Source: Aurelia coerulea (lineage: Eukaryota > Cnidaria > Scyphozoa > Semaeostomeae > Ulmaridae). From it: a stretch of 64,000 nucleotides of DNA. The stretch is taken from NCBI GenBank assembly GCA_039566865.1, contig CM076956.1:7451511-7515510 (forward strand), given 5' to 3'. This document shows positions 10,710 through 23,201 of this stretch, in pieces. The stretch's first letter is position 1. The number at the start of each line of letters is the position of its first letter. The notes under the pieces were generated by a model. The model searched no databases, was not told the DNA's origin, and saw only the letters and a list, made by a program, of their open reading frames with translations. The position numbers were made by a program, and so were the translations under genes.

Positions 10710-13700
10710 ATGGTTTGGCTGTTTATAGCAGCTATTGTACCTATTCTCATTGCCTATGCATACAGTTTGGGACTGGAGCTATTCCTTGCAAAATATCGAT
10801 GGATATTTGTTTGTACTATTCTCATGCCTGTCTCAGTTGTATTCGAAGTCTTCCTGATTGTCAGGAACAAGATCACTTTCAAGTTGAAGAGTGCCCCCCT
10901 CCTGCATGGTAAAAGGGTTCAAGGCATACAAAAAGCTGTGAAAGAAAGGCATTTGGATGCAGGGGGGACAAAGATGTGCACCGGAAGACCTGGCTGGATG
11001 ACAATGTCGTTGCGTGTGGGTAAGGTTCAAATGTCATTAGGGGGTGAAGGAAGTACAGTACAGAGTACTGGTATTTTAGACAATGGCGACGCCACGGGGG
11101 GATTGGGGGGGGCACATCCCTTCAGATTCCAAATGTCTGCAAGACAAAGAAAAAGGACATAAAATTAGTTGGGTATACCTTTAGGCTAAAAAAAATTACT
11201 TCAGCATCCCCTTCGATTTTTTCTCTCGATTTTTCTTCTCTTTCGATTTTTTAGAGCTGGCGCCACTACTGATTTTGGGCTCCGAACGCAAGTCCAATAG
11301 ATTTTTTTTCGAAATCATCCCTCCTTGAAATAAGATCAAGATACAATCTGTAAGAGGAAGCTTCAGTGTTAAGCGGATTTGATTGGTAAGGAACGCAAAG
11401 GATCTTGGTAAAAGATACCCCTCTACCTCAGTCCCCTTTAGCGTAATTACTTTCGGGTTGCTTTCATGAATCACAATCCTGAGAACAAAGATAGAACGAG
11501 CACCCTTCACAGATTCATAGCCAAGAATGGACGCCGACTTGCGTTTTACCTGTGACAGTAACGCCGTTAATATCCATGATGTTTAAACTTTCTGTAACAA
11601 TATAAGTATTATTCATCAAATGAAAGATGAATGCAATTCATTATAACAATTATGCATTTTACCGTTGATAAGATAACACTGTCAAAAGCATACGTAAAGC
11701 CCAGTGGGTGCAATGTTAATGAAAACTTAACACCACGCTCGTCCATAAGACCTAGAATCTCAGAAAACGGGGTATTTTTCTTAAGACCCAACCCAACCCA
11801 ACCCAACCCAACCCAACCCAACCCAACCCAACCCAAAAACAGTTAAGTTCTGGTGGACTCAGGACCCTAGAATAAAGTCAATTTCACCTGGCTCCCAAGT
11901 TTGATACCCCAAGTTTTATGGGACCGATTCTACTATTTTCCATCAAAGAGCTATCAGTAAATTGAATCGCACTGTGCAAAAAAAAACCCGAACCTTTCTC
12001 TCAGGTCCAGTTATTGTACTGTACAGATTTCTTTAGGGCTCAGTGATATTCCTTTAAAAGGGGGTTACCTTCAAAATTTTCCATGATAATGGGTCTTTTC
12101 ATCAACTAAAAACCATAGAAACTCAGAAAAAAGGGTATCCTATGAAATGGTATGGACGAGCGTGGTGCACCTTTTAATATTAAATGGCACCCACCGGTAC
12201 AGAACATGAAGTCTTATCCCATACTGATAAATGTTTATGAAGTATTTGATGAAAATGCAAAAATGCGATCCTTCCATCCCTTTCCTAATTTGCACTCAAA
12301 CCGAACTCCAATAACATTCTTCAATCTTCAGTCCCAACACCCCCTTTTTCTATAAGAATAATGTTTCTAGAATCCTCCAATAGAATCATTTATAGAATCA
12401 TTCAGGCTTAGAATCATCCAATTTCTAAGAATATTACAAGAATTGCTCAGCCTCGGCGTGCATAGTTTGTCTTATTTTGCAGCAGTTCTCTTTTTTGTGA
12501 TGTTTATAAAACAGACAATCGCATGACTAAAATTTCTCTTAACTATGTTCCCCTGAAACCTTATCAGATCTGAAAAATAAGAATACTTTAAGAATATATT
12601 CAGACTCAAAACGAAAATTTCTTACGAATATCGAGCTGGTCAAAACTTATAGTATTCTTACAAAAAAGAGTGTAAACAACAAATTTTCATATCTAAGTTA
12701 CCCTTTCTCCCATGGAATGAAGTTTAAAGGAATTGCAAAGTATAAACCTGATCAATAAGAAAAGGCAAACACTACAGGGTAGATCATTTTTGGCAAATGA
12801 GACCATTTTTTTTAACATATGAAATTTTACAATAAATCTTACATTCTACTATACTTTCCTAATTACTATACAACACTACAGGGACGATGCCAAGGGGAGC
12901 GAAGGACAATGACTACCCCATGACCAATAGAAAAGACACGCAATGCTAAACTATACGTACAACTCAGTACACTACGAACAATTAAAACCTAATTGAAACT
13001 ATGAATCCACTATGAAACCACTCGCCTTGGCACTTTTTGAAAGGAAATAACTGATTGCGTTTTTCATTGATTATTGTTTTAAAAGGAAAATACAAAAAGA
13101 CAAGTACGAGGATAAATCTGGATCTTTACGACATTTTGGATATTGATACAGAGAAGAAGGCGGTGCGTTTAGAGCCTCAGGTGACAATGGGTCAGTTATC
13201 AGCTGCATTGATTCCAAATGGATGGACCATTCCAGTTGTACCAGAATTGGATGATCTTACAGTGGGTAAGCATGCATGTTATCATGACTATGATGTTTTT
13301 TTTATAATTATTGCCTTATTTGGAATTATACTCTTTAATTAATGATGCCGTCTAAGGGAAGTACATTTTCATACATCTTATTATCCTTATTCGTTCTGGG
13401 AGGGTTTCTTTGTTACATTCCAATAAAAATTTACAATACAAATTTACTAGTTCCGCTACTTACAAAATACTTAACTACACTACAAGGACGATGCCACTGG
13501 ATGCAAAATACTACCCGTGGAGGTATGACTACTCCGTGGCATCACAAAAAACTAAGACGACATAGATATGAATAATCACGGGAAAAACAACAAGGCATGG
13601 GAAAAAACTACGTTCTGTCTCAAATTAGACATCAGGTGAAAAATTTTCCGCTATAATGTTATCGATGACATTACTACCTTGCTGTACCATCGTAGCTCGA

Positions 13701-16700
13701 CGAGGGACAAATTTCTAGGAGACATAAGGAAGCGAGAAAGCGCAAACCTTTCATCAATATGGAAAGGAATAGATGATTGCGCTAAAGATGGCGGCAAAGA
13801 ACTTTTTACACACAAGTATTGCGTTCTTTATGCAAATTCCGATCGAATCGTTACAGGACTGCAATTGCGCAATGCATCTTGGTAGAAAGTTCCTCGTCGC
13901 CACCTTTAGCGTAATCGTCTATTTTGTGGGTGGACCCTTTTCAGGTAAATATTTACACAAATCGTGTTTGTTGAATTTACAATGAAGCCACAAGGCTAAA
14001 TCAGTTATAGAATATCAAGGCGTTTGAATCTAGACGGTTAATGTTGAGACATTGTTTGTTTCCACAAAATTTATTATCTAATCGAAATGGAGGAGCTACC
14101 TGGGGAGGAGCTACATCGAGAGACAGAAAACGAGATGATTTTCGCAATGTAGATTTTCCAGTCCATCATGAGTTATGGCGATGTTCTTAGTTTGTGATTT
14201 GATATGATTTGATAACGTATTTATTAAGAGTAGATCTTTTGATTTTGTTGAATGCCCTTGCAGGTTCTTCGTTAGAGTTTCGTTTGGCCAACTTGGTATT
14301 CGAAGCAATTTCTTTGAAACCAAAAGTGGGCACTCTACCGAATTAGTAAAGAAGAACAATCCCCGTTTTAAGGGCAACTGCTTTCTGAATATCAAGACAA
14401 CAATATTCGCAAATACAATATTTAATGGTTGACATTTTCAAATCCATTTCAAAATTTACCTAACTGAAATCGGCCTACTCCGTTATGAAATTTTGGGGAT
14501 TTTCTCAAGAAAGCCCCTCTTCAAAATAGGTCTAAATCACGACCATATTTTCCAAATATTTCTGCCTTACAGGCAAGACTTCAACATGTATTAGCACGTG
14601 TTATCTTCATGGGAGGACGAAATCGCCCTGAATAATGTTGTTTTGTACCCAGGAATGGCACTTTAATCCTACCAAAGGGGTAACACGTGCTAAAGCATGT
14701 AAAAGTCATTGCTGTAAGGCAGAAAGTTTGGTCGTGATTTTAGGCCTGTTTTGAAGGTTTCCTGAGAAAATACCACATAATTTGAGAACGAAGAGGCCGA
14801 TTTGAGTCAGGTAAATTTTGAAATATATTTGAACATGTTCTTTATTGAATGATATACTGCTCAATACTATTGACGTGATATTCAGGGAACTGCGGCCTTT
14901 CAAACTGGGATTGATTTTCACTCAGCCGGTAGAAGCATGAAGTTCTTCAAGTTTACTTGCAAACTTATGAATGGTTTGTCTTTGTAGGTGGCTTGATAAT
15001 GGGTTGTGGCATAGAGACATCATCTCATAAATATGGCCTATTTCAACATATTTGTGTTTCATATGATTTGATTCTTGCAGACGGACAGCTTGTTCATTGT
15101 TCAGAGGTTTGTAGAAATGCCTATAGAACGGAAGAAATTACTGTAGAAAGAAATGCATTGGTTGGCAAGCAAACTGATATGATTTTTACTAAACCAGAAG
15201 ATTTTCAAACGCAAACTGTTGTCCAGCAAAAATGGGATTGGAAAAATTGTAGTTTTTCATCAGTCTTCCTTACAGTGTCTACGAAAATTGGCAGAAATTA
15301 TCGGTAAAACGATTTTAACTTCTAATTCTGTTTCCAATGAAAGACTGATAGTTTCCATTCTCATTTTTTCCAATTTCTCATCTTCTTCATCTCCTAAATT
15401 TTGCCTGGGGGTACTCCCATTTTGGCCTGACAAGGGGGGTCCAATCTGGGTTAAAGAGGTCCAAAGCAAAACTTGTGAAAAATACCCTCAAATGGTAGTA
15501 TCTTTTTACAGAAACCCCTAAATGGTAGTTCGTGGACCTGAAATTGGGCCATTTTGGTAGAATCTGGTAGCAAAAATTTTCTGCAGTTTTTTAGAATTTT
15601 CTATTGTAAAAACTGATTGAACAAAGCAAGAAAACTTCAAAAATTCAATGATAATTAGTGCTGCAACGACCATATTGCCATGTGGAGGAGCCTACTGAGT
15701 TGAAATCTTATAACTGGCCAGGAATCTTGGAATACCCCAATTGGTAGTAGGAGTTTGAAAAATAGAGCCATTTGGTAGCCATTTCGTAAGACCCTCAAAC
15801 CGACTGGGCCCCCTGTTAGGCCATAATGGGAGCACCCTCCCCTTGGAGTCTTGTTTGCTTTTCATTTCACTCGGCACGCAAAGGATCATGGTTGGGCCCT
15901 TCACACTCCGAATAGTGTTTTTAATTGGTGGGCATGTGCCAGACGTTAATACTGAGTCTCCCAGATATGATCACTGCAACTAAATGAAATCCACGCTTAC
16001 TTGAGAGATTTTACGACAGAGCGCATACTTGCAAGTAAGTTTTATTAGGTTATCTTCAAGACAGGCATCTTTATGCACCCCGTATTCTTCCTGCTACGCC
16101 TAGACGAATCCCCACGACTGCCTCTGAACCACGATTTCCTGAATTCGTCTTTCGCTAATCAAAGAAATTTTCTCTGTAGACTGAGAACCAAGAATTATTC
16201 TATGGTATTCCTTGGTCACATGGGGCTCTGGGATTCCTCGTTGCAGCCGAACTGAGAATCATTCCTGCGAAAAAATATGTTCGTATTGAACATAAACCAA
16301 TGCACAGTCTGGCAGAAATGGCAAAGAGGTTCCAGGAATTGACAGAAGCAAAAGTGCATGATTTTGTCGAATGTTTGGTGTATTCGAAAGAGCAGTCTGT
16401 GATAATGCTTGGCACCTTAGTGGATGAGGCTGAAGAATCCAAGGTAACTCTTAACTTAAAGGGGCTGGGTCATGCAAAGTAAACACACTTCTTTCGAAAT
16501 GACGATTTTGCAGTTTTTGATAGGCCATAGCACACAGATTTTCCACTATTTTGAAGATGAACTCTTGAACTTCGCGAGAAACAAACGAAACACCTATATG
16601 TCGTAAGATGGCAGAGATCTTGGTGGATTTTGGCACATTCAAAAGATTAAAAAAAACAGTCTTCCAATGGCCTACAACGTAGGATCAAATTTTGCGGGTC

Positions 16701-19700
16701 GTTTAAAGTCTATTCGAAATCCTTTTGAAAATCAGCATGATTAATAAAAGAAAGAACTGAAACGGAAACTGAAAGTGTATCTTTTCTATTGCTCGGAAAA
16801 AAGGATCATTGAAGATAGTAAGACTGACAGGTTACGTTTCCGTATTTCGAGATGCCTTTAAACATGCGTTTTTAGGCCAGTTTCTGGATGTTCTGCCAGA
16901 TTAATTTTTAAGCCTTTCGTATTTACCACAGGACTGCTATCTTCAAAATTAGCAAAGAGCTACCAAAAATGTAGCTTTTGGAAAAATAAATTTTGATGCT
17001 TATAGCACAAGTAAATTTGCTGCCATGATTTTTTCGAACAGGGGAACATTTTTGAGTCACCCGGTACCACAAGGGGGGGGGGGGGTTCTTGGCCAAATTT
17101 TGGGTAGGGGTGTGCCGCGAGCATATTCAAAATGGTACCGTAGGCTAGACTAATCTTTACGAAAATGGTACCCTTGGCTAGACCAATTTGACCATTCTTT
17201 GACTAATTTTTACGAAAATGGTACCCTTGGCTAGACCAATTTTGCGCAATTTTGACCATTTCCTGGACCAATATTGTCAAATTTGTACCAAATATGATAT
17301 CATGACCGTTCGCTAGACCAACATTGTCAAAAATGATACCCTTGGCTAGACCGTTGTAGGCCAAAATTGCAAAAAAAGTATACCCTTGGCTAGACTAGAA
17401 GTCCGAAAATGTATACCCTTGCTCGCGGCACATCCCCATGTGCCTTTACTATGGAAGAACTCCCCCGTGCCCGGTACATAACTTGACTACAAATAAATAT
17501 TACAGTTGAAAACTGCTTTTCTTGCAAAAGCAGACGAAAGTTGGGACAACGATGGAGTAGCACTATTTTTAGTTTTATTTCTCAAAATTATCGTTTTAAG
17601 TCAAATGCTTTAGTTTCGTGATTGAAACTCATTTAAGAAATAATGAAGATCTGTACCTTTCTAGGTTTAAAAATTCCATTCTTGAGAGCAGTGTCTTGCT
17701 TAGCAATAACTGTTTCCTATGTTCCTATGTTCCAAAGACTTCAGAACAGAGTCATTAGCAATAAAGCCAAAGTACCAAAAACCAAGTTAAAGTAAGCTTC
17801 AGATGTAAGTGTATAATTTCTTTGCAGATCAATCGAATCGGACATTTTTGGAAGCCTTGGTTCTATGAACACGTTCGCACATTTCTTTCTTCTGACGGGC
17901 CAATGACTGAATATATCCCAATTAGGGACTATTACCACAGACATTCAAGAAGCTTATTCTGGGAAATGAAGGTGAGAAATTGCATGTCTATATCAAAATC
18001 ATTTCAGCAAGTTTTACAAAAATGAGTAAGTTAGGATTAAATTTTACATATAAAGTTTCATTATACAATTAAAATGTCGATTTTGATTTTCTGCATCAGA
18101 TCATGCTGATTACATGGTCCAGTTTAGTCGATGCCTCAATGAATAGAGGGTTCATGGAATTTTACAACTGTTTTCGGAGTGTCTCCAGGACAGGGAATGC
18201 CTTTCCTTTTTGATTCTCCCTTTAGTATCTAAAGTAGGCAATACTTGATGCACTTGATGCGTTTGACCGAGCAGAAACTGCGTAAGATGACGTCATTTAG
18301 CAATCTGATATAAGGAAGTGTTTGGACACATAAGCTTTTTGAAATGATAAATCAAGAGTTTAAGGCTAAAGGAACAAAATATAGAGTGTTGCCTAATTTC
18401 GGGATCTGTTGCAGGGAATTAGGGGGGCTCAAAGTTACGAGTTTTCTCGCATGCGTCCGCAGTTTCTGCTCTGTCGATGTCTTTGGTCTATTTGGGGATC
18501 CAACAAGTTCTTTTAGCAGCGACTGTATCAAGGTTGCTATGCTTTAAGACGAAAGGGAACGGGAGAGGGGTATACGAATTCAGTTTTTGCACAACTTCTC
18601 AGCGTAGTTAAACTTTTTCTCTTTCTTTATGACTTGTTATTTGTGTCTAATAAATGCATGAAAATTGCAAATATCCTTTTGCAATTAAAATAGATTAGTC
18701 CCTTTCACAATTTAGATGTAGAATTAAAATACTAAAATGTTTATATTTTAGGATATCCTGCCATTTGGAAATAACCCAGTCTTTCGCTTTCTTTTTGGCT
18801 GGACAATGCCTCCAAAGATCTCTCTCCTGAAGCTCACCAGTCCGCAGATTATACTTGATCTGTATGAAAAGAAACATGTTGTCCAAGATATGGTAGTGCC
18901 TGTCTCACGATTACAATCTTCACTTGAATTTTTCCACGACAAAATTAAGGTAAGAGTCATATAATTTTCAGTGCTCCTTTATCATTACTCTGGGTACCAG
19001 ACTCTTTAAACATCTGGTACCCAGGGCACTTGAATGAACAGATTAGCCCAAAAAAGCTTCTATGTTTGAAAATCGTAAAAAAGTTATCAAGTTTCTGATA
19101 TGAAAAGTTCTCTCTGATATAAAACTTGTACGATGGTATCAAGGACAAAACTGATTTGTGATCAATTCAAATTTGGCAAAAGATCGCTCTTTTAGCCAGC
19201 AGATATTTGGCGACTTTACGCATTCTTCTGGACATTAAAGTTAGTTGACGGAGATAACTAGCCAACTCAAGAGCTGCATATGTACCAGCTCTCATTAAAA
19301 TTGTTCTAAATCGTCGAGTTATACCTTCTTTACTCTACTGTCAGAAACAGCATATGTCCAAGGATACTTCGATAGCATAGTCTAAAATATACCATCAACA
19401 GGATCTGGCAAATGCAACCTGCAAATTTAGTGTCTTTGATAAAGTAAGGAAGCCCGAAGGAATAACGTACACTATCTTGATGTTGAATTAATGTGCTAAT
19501 CCATAAACTTCTAATTATTTGTAGTTCAAAGTTTGACAGTTCAAACACAAATTTAGGCCTATTCTTCCAGTGTCCAATGTCCTTCGCAATGTCACTCTCT
19601 GCGACAAGGAATATTAAAAAGTCCAACTAATTCTTAACCAACATGTTATGCAAAGTCTCAAGTACTTTGGGGAAACGATTTATGTTGAAATTCAAAGAAA

Positions 19701-21931
19701 CTACAAATCTAGATTCAAGAACAAATAGGATTCATCGCAGATGAAATTCTTTTTTTTTGCGTTTAGCTTTACCCATTATGGCTCTGTCCTGCGAACCTCA
19801 AGCACGTGCCTGGTCTGGTACATCCTAATGGGAAACAAGACGAAATGTATGTGGACATAGGAGCTTACGGAAATCCAGTATGCAGCAATTTCAAAGGACC
19901 AAACACTATTTCAGAAATGGAGCAATTTGTTATCGAGAACCATGGGTAAGGCTCTGACGTACTAAAGTCGTCTCGTAAAAGTTTGTAAAAGGGCATGATT
20001 GATAAGGTGATTAAGATTTTTGTAAACTCGATCTGACATCAGAATTTATTGCTACCGGGTGAGTCAATAAAAACAATTCCTGTTGGAAAGGCCACGGCTC
20101 CCTGGATATCAAGACGATGATATCCGCTAATAAATAGCGTACTGGCAGACATCTTTAAATCTACTTTAAAATTTACCTGTCTGAAATCGGCCACTCTGTT
20201 CTGAAATTATGAAGGATTTTTTCAGAAGCATAAAGAAACGCTCAAAACGTGCCCAAATCACTACCGAATTTTCCTAAAATGTCTGCCTTACACACACGGA
20301 CTTTTCAGCAATGACTTCTGCACGCTTTGGCACATGCTATCCTCTTGGGAGAATGAACAAGTCTTCCCCCTGGTATAAATAACTTATTCATGGGGATTCC
20401 ATTCTCTCATGAGGACAAAATACATGAATACACGAAAGTGTCATCATTGTCAGGAAGGTAAACTAAGGAAATTTTGCTCGCCGTTTTCACTTGTTTTTGC
20501 AGGTTCTTGGAAGGAGCTTTCTGCAGAAAATTTCTCATATGCATGAGAAGGAATGGCCGATTAAAGCCGGAAAATTACTGAACCTAATTGAACATATTGG
20601 CAATAAAACAAGACAGTTTTCGATATGATTGCATTTATATTCAGGGAGCAGTGGGCATTCCAAACGGGGACTGCTTTCTTTACTCACCCGGTATACTGAA
20701 TAAGGATAGATCTGTTACCAATAGCATCTCTTGGTTTTAATTGACACACCAGCATAAAGTGGTTAAGGATTGCAGGCAATAAGATTTCTACAGCTGATTA
20801 GTCACACCCTTAAAACCAGAAGGGCTAAATCAGTCCAGCTACATGCAAAAATGCGGACATTTCAAAATTCCAGTTAAAGAGCCATTGTCACCCAGGCTCC
20901 TTTGCGGGCATGTTGTAATTTCAGATTATCTCAAAATCAAATTTGGCCTAAGCGGAAGATATGGATTTGCACTGCAGTAGAAGTCATTGGTTCCACCTGT
21001 CTGAATATGAATAATCGCTCAATCTGATATGATAAAGGATTCATTCACTGGACTTGTTTTGATCAAAGCGTGGGAGTCTGCCTTTACAAGTGCAACACAA
21101 TGGAGAAGACAAAAAGGAACCAAACACTGTTGTTTGCATAAATGCGAGCTTGCTCTGGCTCCGAACCGAAGCTTGATGCAGATACTCCACAAGAATTTCA
21201 ACGAAACGTTTGATGTAAAATCTAGATATCTGCCTTCGTTTTCAATTCCCTTTGCAATAATCCATACAAGTTTGTCACCATCGCATCTTCTCGTCCTTCT
21301 CTCCTTCTGCAAGCAAGCTGTGTTTGTGTTATGTTTTCCTCCCCACGGTGCGCAAAGGTTCCTGGGTGACAATGGCTCTTTAAAGGGGCTGTACAAGCTA
21401 AACTCCCAAAAACCACAATCTTTCTCTCCATAATGCAGGCAAGTAGCAGCAGATACATTACAAATGAAAATGTTTTTTACACCTTTGAACCCCGTAGAAT
21501 TCACCAATGCAATCAGATTTTCAATGCGATCAACGATCACAAAGATACAGCTGGATTTTAAGCGAGGAGTTTCAGATGTGTTTAGCCTAAACACACGAAA
21601 GGCAATAGGAAGGCTAAAAAATTGTACGCCAGGCGCCAATTAGAGAGGAATTTCTCATTGAATTTTATGATATTGGCCAGCTGATCTTTATCTTTGTTTA
21701 CAAATGTCTTGTGCAGCCCCTTTAATTAATCATAGTCTCTTTATTTGACTCACTTCGAAAACTTCCTTATCTTACAGCTTCCAGCTACTCTATGCAGACA
21801 GCTATCTCTCGAGAAAAGATTTCAGAAGAATGTTTGATCACAAACTTCATGATGAGCTGCGTCAGAAATATGGATGCAAAGATGCTTTTCAGGACATTTA
21901 TGATAAAGTTTCAAGAGCAGCTAGAAAATAA
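10710..21931 (+). CDS. DHCR24: Delta(24)-sterol reductase (24-dehydrocholesterol reductase), 8 exons
   Basis: Exons: 10710-11019, 13086-13265, 14988-15106, 16180-16443, 17828-17971, 18752-18949, 19767-19945 and 21778-21931 (stop TAA 21929-21931). All introns are GT-AG. The total of 1548 nt gives 515 residues; human DHCR24 has 516. Residues 4-20 and 33-51 are hydrophobic membrane segments. [19 protein letters not shown] (about 90-108) starts the FAD-binding PCMH-type domain. [10 protein letters not shown] and [17 protein letters not shown] carry its most conserved part. [47 protein letters not shown] and VDIGAYGNP follow in family order. The enzyme is an FAD-dependent, NADPH-using ER membrane protein that reduces the C24 double bond of desmosterol and related sterols. 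No frame damage is visible, so the gene looks intact. Introns carry fold-back, TTAA-type and hAT-like elements. Confidence 0.97.
11020..13085. other. DHCR24 intron 1
   Basis: This intron of about 2.07 kb contains the (CCCAA)n tract at 11787-11836 and otherwise AT-rich unique sequence. A 104-codon minus frame at 11196-11510 is lysine/serine-rich low-complexity sequence without splice support. No other element ends were recognised. Confidence 0.5.
11787..11836. repeat. (CCCAA)n microsatellite
   Basis: About nine or ten perfect CCCAA units lie in DHCR24 intron 1. The unit is not the animal telomere repeat TTAGGG in either orientation, so I treat it as an ordinary pentanucleotide microsatellite. 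Confidence 0.95.
14335..14933. mobile_element. Fold-back element in DHCR24 intron 2
   Basis: The ends are TACCGAATTAGTAAAGAAGA on the left and TTTCACTCAGCCGGTA on the right. The arms pair over long stretches, including AAAATTTACCTAACTGAAAT with its inverse and CTGCCTTACAG with CTGTAAGGCAG. The interior resembles the element at 20053-20693 in intron 7 of the same gene (AAATCGGCC, TCACGACC and similar). The degenerate CCGGGTGA-type ends assign it to that superfamily. Confidence 0.7.
16456..16640. mobile_element. Truncated, inverted copy of the TTAA MITE
   Basis: It starts TTAAAGGGGCTGGGTCATGC, 13 bases after the exon 4 donor of DHCR24. It then follows the inverse of the right half of the element at 3984-4316, including TTCGAAATGACGATTTTGCAG-type text and GATGAACTCTTGAACTTC. 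The other end is missing, and the match fades near 16640. Confidence 0.75.
17068..17469. mobile_element. hAT-like MITE with G homopolymer, copy 1
   Basis: The ends are CACAAGGGGG and its inverse CCCCCGTG, with a perfect 8-bp target duplication CCCGGTAC (17060-17067 and 17470-17477). The interior repeats GGTACCCTTGGCTAGACCAA-like units and GCCGCGAGCA near both ends. An 8-bp duplication with CA-starting ends fits the hAT superfamily. It inserted into the terminal TCACCCGGTA of an older CCGGGTGA element whose remainder is not recognisable. It lies in DHCR24 intron 4. Confidence 0.88.
18990..19024. repeat. Short perfect hairpin in DHCR24 intron 6
   Basis: CTGGGTACCAGA is followed 11 bases later by TCTGGTACCCAG, making a perfect 12-bp stem 40 bases past the exon 6 donor. 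No function is known. It may be a relic of a small palindromic element. Confidence 0.7.
20053..20693. mobile_element. CCGGGTGAGTCA fold-back element in DHCR24 intron 7
   Basis: It begins TACCGGGTGAGTCAATAAAA and ends TTTACTCACCCGGTA. The internal arms are related to the intron 2 element at 14335-14933. No coding frame is present. Confidence 0.8.
20862..20995. repeat. GAGCCATTGTCACCCAGG interspersed repeat
   Basis: GAGCCATTGTCACCCAGGCT followed by CCTTTGCGGGCA and TTTGGCCTAA recurs at 47327-47440, 47463-47580 and 60643-60760, and inverted at 21345-21379 and 47800-47880. Here it lies in the last DHCR24 intron. The long 206-codon minus frame at 21019-21639 runs through this kind of sequence and a MITE and is not a gene. 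Confidence 0.7.
21380..21725. mobile_element. TTAA-flanked MITE (AGGGGCTGTACAAG ends)
   Basis: The left end TTAAAGGGGCTGTACAAG and right end CTTGTGCAGCCCCTTTAA are inverse copies. The interior differs from the 3984-4316 family, but the first eight bases and the TTAA target are shared. It lies inside the last DHCR24 intron, ending 52 bases before exon 8. Confidence 0.78.
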
Positions 21932-22131
21932 GTGGACTAGTTATCTCTATTTGCTGCAGCGACGGAACACTACGCTTGGGGATGAACATTCTTATAAAAA
22001 CAGAGCAACTGTTCAATCATCCATTTGAACAGGATTGTCCTGAAACAATGAACAATGTTCAATGAACAATGTTTCAAAAAAATCCCTTTGTGGCTCCGAA
22101 AACATCGCCTTTTGATGACAGTTTTCATTCC

Positions 22132-22682
22132 TTAGGGACAGGGCAAAATTTGTTATATTACATGGCCGGTGGAGAACAAAAATTCTTGCAAAAAAATCTG
22201 CTCGCCCTGTATGAAATTATTGCCAAAAAACCAACTGCCCCGTCACCCTTTCCTTAAAAAAATGTATCTGCCCCGTATTCATGAACAACAAATGTTTTAT
22301 CGTACCACCGATGAATTAGCCAAAGACCATAACATAATCAATTCTTGCCTTTACGAGACTTTTTAAACGAAGAAATCGACTTTGAAGATGAAGAGAAATG
22401 AATGATGAATCGTCCTTGCAAGTAACTGACAAGGACATTTTGCGTCATGTTCATACACATCCTTCCAAGCATTTCTCAACTTGCATGGTCCACAATTTTG
22501 GCCTCAAAATTAGCCATTTCATATTTCAAACTTCATCTTGAGCTTATAAAAAGGTACTGCCCCGTTCATATTTGCTTTGTAAAAAGTGTTGACCCAGTTC
22601 TGTACAAGCTAAAAAAAAAGTAGTTGCCCCGTTACGTTTTGCACCGGCCATGTTATAAAATAAACTTTGCACTGTCCCTTAA
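22132..22682. mobile_element. GGGACAG element with conserved short ORF, copy 2 (inverted)
   Basis: This is the inverse-orientation partner of 9833-10368, with TTAGGGACAGGGCAAAATTT and ACATGGCCGGTG at both ends. The plus frame 22169-22366 repeats the MENKNSCKKICSPCMKLLPK peptide of copy 1. A small insertion after DHNI shifts it, so the acidic tail is out of frame. Confidence 0.85.
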
Positions 22683-22841
22683 GCCTATTTTCCAGTCAGT
22701 GGAATTTTCCGAGCGGGCGGAATTTTAGACAATAAAAGGTCACTCAGCCGTAACTTTCTATTCAATGTCAGAGCGACATTTTCTCTCGAATACAATAGGA
22801 ATTCCGCCCGCTCGGAAAATTCCAGTGACTGGAAATCAGCC
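22683..22841. mobile_element. Small hairpin element (TTCCAGTCAGTGGAATTTTC)
   Basis: TTTCCAGTCAGTGGAATTTT and CCGAGCGGGCGGAATT on the left are matched by AATTCCGCCCGCTCGG and TTCCAGTGACTGGAAA on the right. It is about 159 bases with a roughly 55-base loop and directly abuts its neighbours. Confidence 0.8.
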
Positions 22842-23201
22842 TTTATGTGTGGAAGAAGAGACCAACGGTGAACATACGCGGCTTGGTACGCAAAACAACG
22901 TGCACACATGTGGAGGTGGCCTGATAATTTCAACCAATGTCCCAATGTCGCTAAAGAAATCAGTTTCTCATTTGGTCGAAGACAATTTTAGGTCACTGTC
23001 CATATTGTTATGGACAGTTTTTGAACAGTATGGACAGCGATCTAGAATTGTCTTCTAGCAAATGAGAAACTGATTTCTTTAGCAACATTGGTTGACGGTA
23101 TCAGGCCACCTCCAAATATGCACGTTGTTTTGTGTACCAAGTCACATGAACATAATATATGACTCATATATGTTCGCCGTTGGTCTCTCCTTCCACACAT
23201 G
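22842..23201. mobile_element. Fold-back element (ATGTGTGGAAG ends)
   Basis: The left arm has TATGTGTGGAAGAAGAGACC, AACGTGCACACATGTGGAGG and GAAATCAGTTTCTCATTTG. The right arm carries their inverses in reverse order, ending GGTCTCTCCTTCCACACAT. The centre holds TGTCCATATTGTTATGGACA. Confidence 0.82.

Noticed and set aside
11787..11836. Interstitial telomere repeat
   Set aside because: The unit CCCAA is not TTAGGG/CCCTAA.
21019..21639. 206-codon minus-strand open frame
   Set aside because: It overlaps an interspersed repeat and the TTAA MITE at 21380-21725 and lies in a DHCR24 intron; no domain or splice logic.
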